A stretch of 64,000 nucleotides of DNA from Caenorhabditis elegans (GCF_000002985.6 NC_003279.8:10416001-10480000); one strand, 5' to 3'; numbered from the stretch's first letter, positions 47,387 to 59,497 are shown. The notes: a model not told the origin generated them from the sequence alone. Numbers and translations: made by a program.

Positions 47387-48596
47387 ACAAACCCTTTTTG
47401 CCTGAATTGTCCATTGGCCAAGTATTTTCAGAATTGGCTATTGTCTAAAAAACAGTTCAACCCCGGAAAGCGAAATTAAAAATTCTAGGTTTTCTAAATT
47501 ATTTAAATAAAATTTTTACCACAAAAAAGTTCGACAATTACCAAATTCTCTAGTTGGCGAAAGACTTCGAATTTTCAGAGCTGTAAATTTGTTCTTGTTT
47601 GATCCCAAAATTAACAGATTGTAGCTAACTTTAAAAATCGATAATAGGGTCCGCTGTCTCACAGTGCACGATGCACCATGTTTCACAGTGCATGTTGCAC
47701 TTGGTTCAGTGGTAGAATTGATTATAATTGAACATGGTAGACGAGACGAGAGTATTATTGAGTACTGATTTTTAGCGTTCTCCTTATAGTCGGGCTTGTC
47801 TATCGTGCATGTTGGTGGTAGTGATGGGGTGTCGCGTCGTCCTGATGAGGTGTTAGGTGTGTCGAGCTTTGTTGATAGTCATTTTATAGTTTATTATATT
47901 TGAGTCAAGAAAATGAGAGTTAATTGCTCTCCGTATTCGCGACATCCGCCTCATTCTGGGCTTTTCCACGTGGAGTCAGAAAGTCCCACTCCGCTTTGAT
48001 CTACGAAAAATGCGCGAGGAGAGACGCAGACACCTCATCTGATTTCGCATGGTTAAGAGTGTGCTGACGTCACAATTTTTCTGGAAAAAAATTCCCGCAT
48101 TTTTTGTAGATCAAACCGCGATGAGAATTTCTGACACCCGGTGGGCTGTAAAATTTTAAGCTGAGCAATGGGAAAGCGAAAAAACTGCAGACCACGCCTA
48201 CTTTTTTGAATTTTTTTATATTGGTACATGTGCCAATACAAAATCTAACTTTAATAAATCGATAATAGGCCCCGCCTCTTTCTGAGCTTTGAGAATTAGT
48301 TTATACTGAACGTTAACACTACCATGATAAACGGTACAACAACTTTATGTTATGAAGAAAAAAATAATAATACCACCAGAAAACCACGGGAAAGAAATAC
48401 CATTTGTTACAGTAGTTAGAAAAAAAAGAGAAAAACAAGGGAAATACTGTAGGGAAACTGTTGAAAGACAAAAAATGGGTATATTCAAAGGATTAATGAA
48501 GTAAAAAAGGATATCGAATAGAAATCTTTGAGTGGGAATATAATGTAACATTGTACTTTGAACTTAAAGTTAAAACTTTACAGTATTTTTTAAATT
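47387..48596. other. Gene-free interval right of the repeat island
   Basis: No gene is supported. GATAATAGGGTCCGC (47641) and GATAATAGGCCCCGCC (48261) are near-direct repeats. A cluster of related words (GCACGATGCACCATGTTTCA, CAGTGCATGTTGCAC) lies at 47667-47700. One inverted-repeat element is listed separately. Confidence 0.5.
47975..48140. mobile_element. MITE-like inverted-repeat element
   Basis: CCGCTTTGATCTACGAAAAA (ending TGCGCG) at about 47991-48016 faces CCCGCATTTTTTGTAGATCA (ending AACCGCG) at about 48094-48120. The inverted identity is about 22 of 24 bases and becomes weaker outward. The TTTGATCTACAAAAAATGCG word with a TGACGTCA-containing interior is a widespread worm repeat, so I infer a short DNA element. 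Confidence 0.65.
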
Positions 48597-51500
48597 TCAC
48601 TGTCTATCATAGAACAGCAAGTAGCCTGACGATGAAGCATCCTTGATAACATCTCCAGAAGAAATATCTCGTACAACTGCATCCGAACAATCAAGCCATT
48701 TTGATGGATTGTAAAGATCACGAGTGAGTGCCAAGTAGTGACCTCTATCCGGGAATTCTCCAATGTGGCAGATGGCGGCGAAGAGGCGATATTTGGCGAT
48801 TTGATCAGTGTTCGCGTTCTGAAAGAAAATTAAATTGAAAATATATTTAGAAAATTGAAATAAATATTAAAACAACCGATGTCCCCACGAACAAAAAATT
48901 TGGTTAATTTGGTCTCGACACGACAAATTTGTGAAATTTTGTGAAATGCAAACGCAATTTTGTGAAATGCAAACGCGTGTGTGCCTTTGAAAGGAGTACT
49001 GTAGTTTCAAACTTTCATTATTGCGGAATTTGCATCGATTTCTCATTGTTTTTCCAATAAAAACTAGATTTATTTATTGAAAAAAAACTAAATGACACAA
49101 TTATTTTTAACAAATCATGAGAAAAACTGTGAAAAAGCGTTGAAAATTCCACAGCGACGGAAGTTTAAATCTACAGTACTCTTTAAAGGTACATAACATT
49201 TTTTATTTGACAGGAAATTGTCGTATCAAGACCGAGCACCGAACATTTGGAGCAAAAAATAAAAGTCAAAGAAAATATCGAAATGACCGATCGTAGATTA
49301 CATTTCGTTCGTGGCGAGACCATCTACCGTATTTTTTGATGAAAAATCGCCAAAAATGTTTTTTAATAATACCATTTTCTTGTAATGATTTCCATTGTCT
49401 TCGGCATCCCGTGGAGGCTGTCTTCTTCTTTCAGACTCTGATAAATTTCTTGGTTTACGTGAAGCATCATCATCGGGCTTTCTTTTCTTAAAACCACCGC
49501 CTTCATTGTCATCCGTATATTCAGTATCTGTGTTTCTTCTTTTTCGGCTTCTCAACGAATCATCTTTCTTCAAACTGAGAACTGGTTCATAGTGGCAATC
49601 CTTATTTTCAAGATAAAATGATCCACTGCGAGATGTTGAACTATTTTGAGGTGATGTGCATATCCAGCCATCCGATAGAAATGTGTAGATATTCACATTC
49701 AAAAGATTCGCCATCACACATATTTCCACATTCGTTGCCCACCATCCATCTCCTTCTACTTGTTGTACATAAGTCTTGTGATCTGTCTTATGACAGTACT
49801 TATCCACAATCGCAATGTCATTTCGAAGATAATTTGCAGTGGCGATTCGAAGTGCTTTATGATATTTTTGAGATCCAGTTAAGCACCAAGAGATTGCACG
49901 ATAAAAGCAGTTTCCATCAGATTCAATTCCTTTTACTCTTCCAGGACGATCAAACTTCTTCATTACGACCGACTTTTCGTTTTCAAGCTTTTCGACGTGA
50001 ATTCTGGAAATTAAATAGAATCTTAAATGAACTAAATAAAAACCGATTCTTATCTTAAAAATTACTTTTTTAAAAAAATCATAAATCTAGTTAAAAACTT
50101 AAAATTTTGCAAAATGATTTTGTAAAAACTAAATTATAGACAATTTTCCATGTTTTTTCCAAAGATTTGTCAATTTTTGACTTTTATGATTTTTTTTGTT
50201 TTTTGGTTTTTTTTGTTGGTATTTTGACAACAAATTGATTTATTGGTTTTTTTATTGGTATTTTGACGAAAAGCTGATTTTTTGGGTCCAAAAAAACAAA
50301 AAAAAAAGAAGTTTGCCGTGTCGTTTCTCGACTCGAGACTATTCTGTATTTAAATGTATTTAAAAAATGCATTTTAATACATTTTGCAACATTACTCGAC
50401 ATCAAAAACATCATTAAAAATAAGCACCAAACATTTTCTCAAGCACCAAACATTTTTTGGTTTTTCAAAAATGCCAATTTTTTGTTCTTTGGTCCTATTT
50501 TTTTTAATCGCAGCCATGATGTGAATGTACCTAATTCTGCTTAAAAACACCGAAAAAACAGCAAAAAATGTCCAGGAAAATAAATTTTCAGGAGCTGAGG
50601 AACGGACAACTTGGTAAAATTAACGAAAATTGGTCCATTTTTGTCTTTTAGAGATATTTTTAAAACTAATTCCAAATCTTGCTCAAAACTCACTTAACAT
50701 CATCTCTTCTATATGTAATATTAGTAAGTTTGAGCATTTGCTCAATTTCATCCAAATCAGTGAGCCATTTGAAATGTAATGGATTCTTAACTACTTCTTT
50801 CATCATTTCAATATCAATTTCCTCATCATCCAACGATCCTCCATTTAATGATAAAAGTCGTGGACCAATACTCGGCCCATTTCTGTATTTTATTGAATCT
50901 TTTCCACATGAACCAAATGACACAGAATTTCGATTTTCATCCTGTTCCAAAGAAGCAAATGCTCCGAATCGAGTGAGATCTAATGTCAGTGGAACTGTAA
51001 TTTGACGATTGTCCTTTCGATAATCACTTATTGATGTTCTTTCGTAACGCATTGGATTGAGAATCAGACATCTGAAAGAAAAAAAATTTAATTATTGAAA
51101 ATTCGAAATAGGTACCCAATAGGTAGATGCCGGTTTTTATTTTTCAATAAAAGCGAATTTTTTCTCGCTTTTCCGATGTTTCCAATCTTTAAATTATTTT
51201 TTTCAATTTTAGAAGAATTTTTATTTTAAAACTTTCGATTTTCCGGAAAATCAAAAAATCGAAAATTTTCGTTTTAAATTTTTTTCAACCGAAAGACTCA
51301 GAATATCGAACATTTTCCGAATACAATTTTGGTCTCCGAACGATCGTAACTTCGCAGCTACAGTACCCACAAGGCTGGGAATTTTTGTGGGTACGGTAAC
51401 CGTGTCGAGACCAGTAAAATCGCAAAATATTTACAGAAAACAAATCTACGAACTCGGGAAAATTGGCTATCCTTTCGCTTGATACCGCATTTTCACAACT

Positions 51501-54500
51501 GCAAGAAGAACATATTTTATTCGTTTCCAGTGTGGTTTTGAAGTTTGATTCGAGCAACTCGATGATCCCGTAGTCGTTGTTACTGTAAATAATAATATTT
51601 TTAAAAGTTCAATACATATCGAAATTTCACAAAATGTTGGCTCTCAGAACGCAAAAAAATGTTTCGTTTTGAATTTTGAATTTTTACGGCTCAAATTACG
51701 TCAGTCATTTTCCTATTATTTTTCTGTAAAAAAATTGTTGTTTAAAAATTTTGTTGTTAACTGGAAATAGGAAATACATTTAAAATAACAATTTTTGACT
51801 AAAAAAGTGAGAAAAAACTGGAAAATCGCAGAGCAGCCGCTAAAACACAAAAAAAACTACCATAAACTTTTCCGCGCGCCGAGACCCTTCGGTATAAATC
51901 CGTGCGCCTTTAAGAAGGCATGCCAAAATCTGGCAAAAATATGATATAACAATTACCTAATGGAAAGTGGCAAAATCCATCCACAATCACTGGATTTTTC
52001 TTCATGGCCACAATTGAAACAAATAAAGCTTCGTTCAGTTTTATATCGTATCGAATTCAATGGATCCAAATGTTTAATTTCATCTGGAACAACTTGCATA
52101 ATATCATCAACACAACTCAGAAGTTCCGTTAAATATTCGTGAGCATCCTTTTGATCGTTGTTATCAAATTCTTTTACAACTCGTCCTATTTTCAAACGAG
52201 TATTTGCTAGCTCCTGAAACAAAAAATTATAATTATAAAAGTTAATAAACCTTTTTAGAAAAGTATTACCGTTTCGGAAAATGATGGAAGTCTGTATTCT
52301 TTTAGATGCGGATTTTCCATGCGATCACTAAGCTTCACCATCATTCTCAGACAACTTTCAAATACAGCGAACTTCGGTCTCAAGTCGTAAGACGGGCATT
52401 CCAGATAATTTCCATGTCTCAATCGATGAAGCATTTCGAAACGAGAAACCAATGATGGACATGAGGAAAGTGCTTGCATTGTTGAATTGAAGTAACACGA
52501 GTTACCAGTATTATATAGGCTGAAAAGAACAATTTATTCAGCATTTTAATTTCATTAAATTTTGCAAGGGCACTTTTGGAATGAAAAAGTAGTCTTCAAG
52601 CCTGCGGCACGGCTTCATTTGATTTACGAAAGATTTTATAGTAAATACATGTGGAGAAGTTCCAGCTAAAACACTATTTTTGCTAATTGCCATCGCATTG
52701 AACACTCAAAAAAAAATTAAATCTACATGATACGAGAACTTTATGCTTTAAATTTTTTTAAATCCATTTTCCCTGAAATAGCATTGAAAATAAATATATT
52801 GGACAATTTTGAATCCAAAAAGAATTAGAAACATCAGTGGAAAACTAGAATACATCCAAATTTCTCTGCAAAAAATATATTTGTCCACGTGTAGTACAAA
52901 ATCCTCCGTAAATCGACATGCATCAACCGTACCGCAGCCTTTGCTCCGCCGAGGCCCCACGAAAAGGGGAGCAGAACGAAAAGGGGATCTGCAAAAAGGG
53001 GATCTGCGAAAAGGGGAGATACGAAAAGGGGAGATACGAAAAGGGGAGCAACGAAAAGGGGATCTGGCACTGTGCCAAACCCTATTTTTCTCGAAGAAAA
53101 CGATACAACGATGCTCCGATGTTACGCGTCGCGTGTTGTTAAGCGTATCTTCTAGAAGAAAATTTCAAAAATCAACGTGCGTTGCGTGAGAAAAATTGCG
53201 TTTTGTGCGTTTGGCACAGTGCCAGCTCCCCTTTTCGTTGCTCCCCTTTTCGTATCTCCCCTTTTCGTATCTCCCCTTTTCGCAGATCCCCTTTTTGCAG
53301 ATCCCCTTTTCGTTCTGCTCCCCTTTTCGTGGGGCCTCGCTCCGCCACCTCTGATAGTGAAACTGTGCTCACGGATTGATATTATATTACTAAAATTTCT
53401 GAAATTTCCAAAATTGAAAATTTATCAATTTTCATGAGCAGAAGAAAACAATATTTCTGCATACCGCCTGTTTGGATATTTGACTTCTTGATTCCAATAT
53501 GATGGCGTTTCACGTGCCGGTGTCTCCCGTTTCGGTGTTTCTCGAGAATAAGAATAAGAAGCAGTACTTTTAGAAGTCGACGGTGTTGCAACGAAATTCT
53601 TTTTGATAGGCGGTGGAGATTTGATATCTTCTGGACTTTTCAGATTTTCGAGTTTTAAATTCTTGGGAGTTGATGAAAATCTGAAAAAAATAAAGAGAAT
53701 TACAACAATTTTGAGAATAAAATAAATATCATACGTTTTTGTGGGAGTTGTCTTGTAGAATGGAGACGTTTCCTTTGGCTTTGGGGATGAGGAAAATATC
53801 GATGATTTCGGAGAAAGCAACTCCCTCGAGCAGTTTTTCAGGTTAATTTGTGGTTTTATGACGAAAGATATCTTCGAACGATCCATTTGGTTAGTTGGAG
53901 TGTGTTTTGGTGTTGAAGAAGCGTATGGAGAAGGAGTCAGCGTATGTTGAAGATTTACCATCTTTTTCTGTTGATAATCAGCTGATTGTTTCCTCTGTAG
54001 ATAGTTTTCCAAGTCTTCAGAACTGAAAATAATAATAAAGTTTAGTTTTTTTTTTAATTTATTTAGGCTGAATAAAAAACATCATGAGTTTGTTTGATAA
54101 TCCTGAAAATCACCTAATTTCGGCGTACTGAAATTTGAAACAATATATTTAATCAAAAATTAGTTTAATTAAAGAATATAAAATTCACCTGAGAATGCAT
54201 CTAAATTAAGTTTTAAATGTATCTCGGCTCTAATTTTTAATTAAATAAATTAAAATATGCCACGATAGAGTATTTTATTGAACTGCCATGTTCCTTACTA
54301 CTACACAAAGCTGCCGTATCCCATGGAGACGTGCGTAGCAGGACATTCTCAACTTACTTTTTTCCATGATCAGCGGAATTGCTGCTTTTGTTGGAGGAGA
54401 AAGTTGCAAGATTCCGTTTTTTTGGATGTTCCATTACTGAAATATTTATTGTTTATTTTTTTAATAGCCATACAATTTAATTTACCATCTTTATTGGCTT

Positions 54501-55056
54501 CAATCATTTTATTAAACTGATTTACAACCCATCCCATGTGCCTGTGAGCATCGTGGCTTGTGAATTCAAGTTTGATATAACTGAAAATTATATTTATTAA
54601 TTGAGAGTGTGATTTTAAGTTTGAGATTATTACTAATTTTCACTTTAAACAGAAATTCTGGAATATTTGTAAATTGGCAAGAAATTATCGAAAATTAAAG
54701 AGAAGTATCTTTACAATGGTATTTTATAGATATAGCAGGCCGCAAAAATGTTTTTTGTAGAATTTCAATTCTAAAGGAGCGATTTTTTTAAAAATATGAT
54801 ATTTCATTTAAAAAAAATTAAATCACCTTTCTTCGCACTGTTTATTCAACTCAATGTTCAACAATTTGGCTCCCGTATGTGAATTATCCGCTATCGGCTT
54901 GTACATCATTTGTGTATAGTAATACTCTTTGTCTCCTCCTCCGGGACACCTGAATCTGATAGAATCCGATGTGAATTCGATTTGTCTCTTCAACATTCTT
55001 ATAGGTGTGATGCGAGGTCTTGTGATGGTCACGTCAATAAAGAAGTTTTCCAGCAT
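48597..55056 (-). CDS. duo-3: Deubiquitinase with PH-like, USP and OTU domains
   Basis: Exons: 55056-54827, 54580-54486, 54436-54358, 54022-53735, 53680-53465, 52519-52270, 52213-51957, 51582-51442, 51071-50694, 50003-49373 and 48818-48597, encoding 928 residues. Order: a PH-like N-terminus (residues 1-110), a Ser/Pro/Lys-rich linker, then the USP Cys box (YNTGNSCYFNSTMQAL) at about residue 305. Next comes KDAHEYLTELLSCVDD with a Cys2-type zinc motif (CFNCGHEE and CSSCSC), then LILNPMRYERTS. An OTU domain follows (DGNCFYRAISWCL, about residue 665), then an Arg/Asp-rich linker, and finally the USP His box (GHYLALTRDLYN). The OTU domain is therefore inserted inside the USP fold. The USP part resembles USP37/USP29. 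It cleaves ubiquitin from substrates. Exon 8 uses a GTTTTC donor at 51441. The ATG directly follows an acceptor, so the start may be trans-spliced. Confidence 0.92.
48895..49230. repeat. Dispersed repeat copies in a duo-3 intron
   Basis: GGTCTCGACACGACAAATTT and AGTACTGTAGTTTCAAACTTTC (48910-49015) form one copy of the repeat also seen at 23640 and 24515. An inverted, decayed copy follows at about 49165-49235 (ACAGTACTCTTTAAAGGT and GTATCAAGACCGAGCACCG). The local duplication of GAAATTTTGTGAAATGCAAACGC adds a 25-bp tandem pair at 48933-48980. Confidence 0.65.
52951..53338. repeat. Near-perfect 130-bp palindrome made of a 15-bp minisatellite, in a duo-3 intron
   Basis: 52951-53080 is the reverse complement of 53209-53338 (coordinates sum to 106289) with one visible mismatch; the loop is 128 bp. 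Each arm consists of about eight 14-17-bp units of the form GAAAAGGGGATCTGC or GAAAAGGGGAGATAC, bounded by GAGGCCCCAC outside and TGGCACTGTGCCAAAC inside. The element looks like a MITE whose arms carry minisatellite. Because most units are 15 bp, open frames run in all directions; they are not genes. Confidence 0.95.
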
Positions 55057-55510
55057 CTGAAAACAGGATATTTAAATATATTTTAACGTTGAAATTTGAA
55101 ACAAAAGCAAAATAGTAATTATTATACATACGTGACATTCTAATTGCTTATCAATAAAACTAATCTGGCAAAAAAAATCTCCCCTCCCGTGAAGTGAAAT
55201 CGAAAATCAAATTATTTCGATTTTAGTCCAACCCTAGGAACACATTTCGATTCGCATCAAGTAAGTGCTTTAACAGGAAATTCTGTGAAGGCAAGCGGTA
55301 GCTGAGATCAGTGGCAAGAAGAATTTCTTTAGAACATCCTAAAGAGCTGCTGAAACTCTTTGACTGAAATTTTGTGATGTGCTGGTAGGAGATTCTTCTA
55401 GCCACTGCTATTTTCTAACATTTATTTCTTCTTGATATTCCACTATAATCGGAATCTCCTATCTAATATTCATTTAAAAAAATGAATAAGTATTTTGCAG
55501 CTCACTCAAG
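55057..55510. promoter_or_regulatory. Divergent interval between duo-3 and the small acidic gene
   Basis: This interval of about 450 bp separates the two starts. A TATTTTGCAG acceptor at 55491-55500, ten bases before the plus-strand ATG, is a likely trans-splice site. A minus-strand open frame (55223-55405) lacks support. Confidence 0.45.
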
Positions 55511-55927
55511 ATGGCATACGTCGAGAGCTTCTACATGGATGCTAGTTTGGAGAGCGACGCCGACGTTCTTCCAGCATCGGAGAGTGATATGTTTGAGGCA
55601 CAATTCATTGCCGATGTCCCACTCGACGGCGACGCGATCATTCGTATCGTTGATTCACAACTCGCTTTTGAGCAACGCAACCACGTTGTGTCGGACTATT
55701 GCACCATGAAGGCCGCGGAGCTCGAGAAGAACCCGAATCAACTGACAATGAACAGCTCAGTTATGGACAATCAGCAATATTTTGCCCCGCCAAAAAGTGA
55801 ATCGTCGCAATATGCATGGAACACGAATGATGTTGTCTCTTCTCATCATCAATATGCTGCTCAGAGCCCAAACATCTACACCAACGACTATCACACCAGT
55901 GAACCATCCGATTATGCCTATATATAA
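55511..55927 (+). CDS. Small acidic protein of unknown function
   Basis: A single exon of 138 codons after a TTTTGCAG acceptor. The N-terminal half is acidic and looks structured (YMDASLESDADVLPASESD, then DGDAIIRIVDSQLAFEQRNH, MKAAELEKNP). The C-terminal half is low-complexity and rich in Ser, Asn, Gln and Tyr (SSHHQYAAQSPNIYTNDYHT). No signal peptide, membrane segment or known domain is visible. The codon use and clean start context, with an ATG right after an acceptor, favour a real gene. I do not recognise its family. Confidence 0.72.
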   Translation: MAYVESFYMDASLESDADVLPASESDMFEAQFIADVPLDGDAIIRIVDSQLAFEQRNHVVSDYCTMKAAELEKNPNQLTMNSSVMDNQQYFAPPKSESSQYAWNTNDVVSSHHQYAAQSPNIYTNDYHTSEPSDYAYI

Positions 55928-56305
55928 CTTGATGGAATGAGTAAACATTTGTATTTTGGGTTTCTGTATTTACTCGTTATTCAGCCGCAAAATTAGAGAA
56001 ATCTAGACTTTCGCGACGAGACCCAGCTTATCTATTTCAAGGTGGTCGTAGAATCGTTTAATTTAAGACTTCTCAATCCCTATTCACACATTAAAAAGCA
56101 AAACTACGATACTTGAATAGCATTAGTTCTGAAATAGAAAGATTAAAAGTAAAGAAAACCTCGATTCAAACGAGTATTTGAAAAAGGAGAATAGAGGGAA
56201 AAAAAAGTTTATCACAGGTTGGGCAAAGTTTCAATAAATATCGACAAGTGTTTGAGAAATAATTACAAGATGTCAAAAGGAATAAATATTGCAAATTTAA
56301 TAGTC
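55928..56305. other. Convergent 3' interval
   Basis: This lies between the stop of the small acidic gene and the stop of the OSTF1-type gene. It should contain both 3' UTRs. No gene is visible. Confidence 0.5.
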
Positions 56306-57388
56306 TTAATCAGCATCCGAGTCTGACAAATATTCAGCATACTCTTCTTCATTCACACGATCCTCTTTCATTGCTTTGTCTAGAAGAGCAGCGATATCAG
56401 CATCCTGGAATTATTTTTTCTATAGAAAACTTCTATAAAAAACAATATTTACTTTTGTCACATCACTCGGCAGCTTTTGATCTTGATTCCTTACAAATGG
56501 ATTGGCTGACGAAGCGAGAAGAAGTCTCACACATTCCACGTGGCCTTTGTAGGCCGCTGCATGAAGAGGCGTATCACCGAGTTTGTTCTGAAAATTTAAT
56601 TTTTAGAGATTCGTTACATGTGAAAGAATATTTCAACAAACCTGAACCGAAACTGCAACTTTTGGATCCTTCAACAACGTATCCACTGCTGGCGCGTGTC
56701 CACCATGTGAAGCCCAGTAAAGTGGTGTAGCTCCGGACTTATCGAGGGAGTTGACGGATACCCGCTCTCGAAGACATTCAGCCAGCATATCCATATTTCC
56801 ACGTCGAGCAGCTTCATGTAGGGGATTCGGGAGCTCTTCCACATTCTCACTGATCACTGAAAAAATAAATATTGGAATTTCTAGAAATCTCGATGAACTC
56901 GGTGCAGTTTCGAATTATAAAAGAGGAGGAACGACGGTTTTGCAAAATTGAGATGCGGTTTGATGCATGGCCATTTAAAAATGATTTTGTACTAATGAAC
57001 TGACGAAAAAAGTTCAAAAACAAGTAATTTAACTAAAAACTGTAAAACCATGTGAATTAATCTACGCTTCTCATCGAACCGCGCCGCAGCTTTGCAAAAC
57101 ATTCCTGATTGTGCTGTAAGTATTCACCATAATTAGCTGGAACCAATCCTTTTTTGCCTCCGATGCTTGCTTGGAACCAATCTTTGTTCGGCTGCTCGTC
57201 GCTGACGTACATTAGATCTCCTTCACTGAATGTCAGCTCTTGAGCCTGAATTTATTCAATAATTGGGTTGTTTTTTTCAAATTAAAGCTTACAGATCTGG
57301 CTTGAAAATCATAAAGTGCTCGATAAACTTTCACTCGTCCTGGCTTTGGAGCTGGTGGTGGTGGAGCCATTGGTCGAGCTGATGACAT
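56306..57388 (-). CDS. OSTF1-type SH3 and ankyrin-repeat adaptor
   Basis: Exons 57388-57293, 57245-57128, 56856-56642, 56587-56453 and 56404-56306 encode 220 residues, close to vertebrate osteoclast-stimulating factor 1 (about 214). The order is: a proline-rich N-terminus (MAPPPPAPKPGR); an SH3 domain (VYRALYDFQAR, then ELTFSEGDLMYV, WFQASI, GLVPANY) at residues ~20-72; ankyrin repeats (NPLHEAARRGNMDMLAECL, TPLYWASHGGHAPAVDTLL, TPLHAAAYKGHVECVRLLL); and an acidic tail (YLSDSDAD). It is a small cytosolic adaptor that binds proline-rich partners. Its start lies 211 bp below the ska-1 stop on the same strand with TTTATCAG one base before the ATG, which suggests an SL2-spliced second gene of an operon. 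Confidence 0.93.
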
Positions 57389-57599
57389 TCTGATAAATTT
57401 TAAAAATGTTGAAAAATTCATATTTCTAATCAGAACAATAATATTTTTAAAGTAGAATATATTCACCAAAACAAAGGTGTAAAAATTGAAGAATAAATTT
57501 TTTTGATCATTTGAAGTAGAAATCCGTTTATTAGCTATTTGACAGAGAAATTTAATACGTTGAGACCAGTTTGAAAAATGTACAAATATCGTAAGGAAT

Positions 57600-58434
57600 T
57601 TATGGATAATAGAAAGTCAACGGTCCGCATCGTTCTTCTCGAATTCGACGAATGTGACGAAGGCACGGAATTGCTTTGGCAAATGATGGACGAAGACGGT
57701 CTTGGAGCATTGGTCGAATGTCGGTTTCTATGAAGAATAACGTTGTTGGAAGTCTCTTTCTTGCTTTCATTTCCTGAAAAATTATAGATTTATTTTCAAT
57801 AAAACAAGTAAAACAAACTTACAAGTTCTCGCCAATTGTCCAAAACCTCCCTATCGCTCCTTGTCAGCTGTTTATTAGTTTTCCCCAGGATTTTGCTCTT
57901 TTTCATCAGGAAATCATCCATTTTGCTCACTATTTCATTCATCATTTCCAGCGTTAACCGGCCTAGTTGATACTTTGGAATTGTTTTGAATTCTTCATCC
58001 GTTATCTGTGGCACAATTCTGATATCATTTTCTTTCGGTTTAGACGATAATCCTTGTTCATTCGGTTCATTGGTTTCGACAAGAGCAGATGATTCTTTAC
58101 TTTGAGGTACCAATTGTGATTTCACATCGACAATCGTGGAAGCTTCAACTTTGATTCCGAGAAAATCATTCAATTGACTTTTGGTGCAGTTCATACATGT
58201 TTCTTCACAGTTGTTTTCCAATTTTTGTTGATCAAAAGCTGCATCATCTAGTAACAACTTGATATTCTTCATTGTATTCAAGAGAGGGCTGATTGCTGAA
58301 AGAAGTGATAATGAAGAATGCGAGAAGTTGTGAAGAAAAGTAAACGTACTTGTTTCAAAATTGGGAATATTTTCTCGACATATGCGGAAATTTTCATCGG
58401 TCTCTTCGGTAATCCGATCAATAAACGATTCCAT
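57600..58434 (-). CDS. ska-1: Spindle and kinetochore-associated protein 1
   Basis: Exons 58434-58350, 58295-57823 and 57773-57600 encode 243 residues. The first intron (54 bp) is an in-frame multiple of three, so the genomic frame reads through it. The N-terminal half is a predicted coiled-coil/helical region with NFETS and [14 protein letters not shown]. The C-terminal half matches the SKA1 winged-helix microtubule-binding domain: [34 protein letters not shown], then [10 protein letters not shown] and [20 protein letters not shown]. The Ska complex couples kinetochores to microtubules during anaphase and recruits phosphatase. It is probably the first gene of a two-gene operon with the OSTF1-type gene. 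Confidence 0.9.
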
Positions 58435-58912
58435 TCTGAAACAGGTAATGTTTTAATTTTTAATTTTTAATATGTTATGTTTTGTAGTATTAGAGATATG
58501 TTTAATGTATCAACAATTGAAATTGAATCAACGGAAAAGAGCCAAATTCGATAAAGTCTAATTTTAGGGAAAAAGGAAGCAGTGGCCGTTTCTGCTGGAT
58601 TTAAGAAATAAAGAATGCAGTAGAGCAAGAAAAAAATCTGTTCCAATTTAATTAAGAAGTTATAGCTAATTAAAAAGATAAAACAATTAAATAAATAAAG
58701 ACAAGACGGCAAGGAACGATGAGTCATATTCGCGCCGTTTTAATTCAGATATACTTCGAGAGGAGTACACATCCGTGGGCGATAGAGCAGCCACAGTTCG
58801 AATTTCTAGGCCACGACCATAAAAGCGAATTTTCAAATTTAGATTTTTATCTTTGTTAGAAACGTTTTTCTACAAAATAACATCATATTTATACCTAACC
58901 CAATGAAGATAA
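58435..58912. promoter_or_regulatory. Divergent interval between ska-1 and a small membrane-protein gene
   Basis: About 480 bp separate the two divergent starts. No coding sequence is supported; it is likely a shared promoter region. Confidence 0.45.
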
Positions 58913-59497
58913 ATGGAAGAAAAAGACGAATTTGATTTATTTATTGAAAAAGCTGAAGAAGTGGTTCGTCTTTTTGAAAATGGGCAGGACGTGAGTTAAT
59001 TGATGCGATAACGCGTTATAACACTGAAAAATATTCAGTTTCTCTCATCTTTTAATTTTTCAGGTTCGCAACGAAGCAGAAAAATTGCTCAAAGATGCTC
59101 TTTCTGTTGACGCAGAATGTGTTCCGTCCACATGTGTAAAGCCAGATAAAATCTGCAAAATCTTAAATGTGAGTTGTTTTTATTTCAAAAGAGATAAAAA
59201 ATATATTTAATTCTCAGTATCATATAAATAAAACAAGCTCCCCACCAGTTCAAAGTATTCGAATGCGCCATTTTACTCGATCTCCAACAGAAAATAAAAA
59301 AGTAGGAGTCATAAATATCTCAATTTTCTGATAAAATGATTATTTTTCAGATAATAAACACAATAAAAGTACAACCTAACTCGTCTTCATGTCTACGATG
59401 CACAGTTTTAATAATAATTTTTACCCTTCTTTGTCTCATAGCTTATCATTTCTACTTTTTGCGATTACCAACACGTTGTCCTCGGCCAACGTGGTGA
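58913..59497 (+). CDS. Small, probably tail-anchored membrane protein
   Basis: Exons 58913-58990, 59064-59168, 59218-59301 and 59351-59497, all joined in phase 0, encode 137 residues. The N-terminus is acidic and helical (MEEKDEFDLFIEKAEEVVRL, then NEAEKLLKDALSVDAECVPS). A Ser/Pro/Arg-rich linker follows. Near the C-terminus is one strong hydrophobic helix (CTVLIIIFTLLCLIAYHFYF) followed by a short basic, Cys-containing end (LRLPTRCPRPTW). No signal peptide is present, so a tail-anchored topology with the bulk in the cytosol is likely. I do not recognise the family. Confidence 0.72.

Noticed and set aside
52809-53437. Open frames with repeated KGDLRKGEIRKGE or PLFVSPLFVSPLF.
   Set aside because: They come from the mostly 15-bp minisatellite in the palindrome; both strands are open, with no gene signals.
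55223-55405. A minus-strand frame upstream of duo-3 that might be its first exon.
   Set aside because: No donor joins it in phase to the acceptor before 55056, and the composition is not coding-like.
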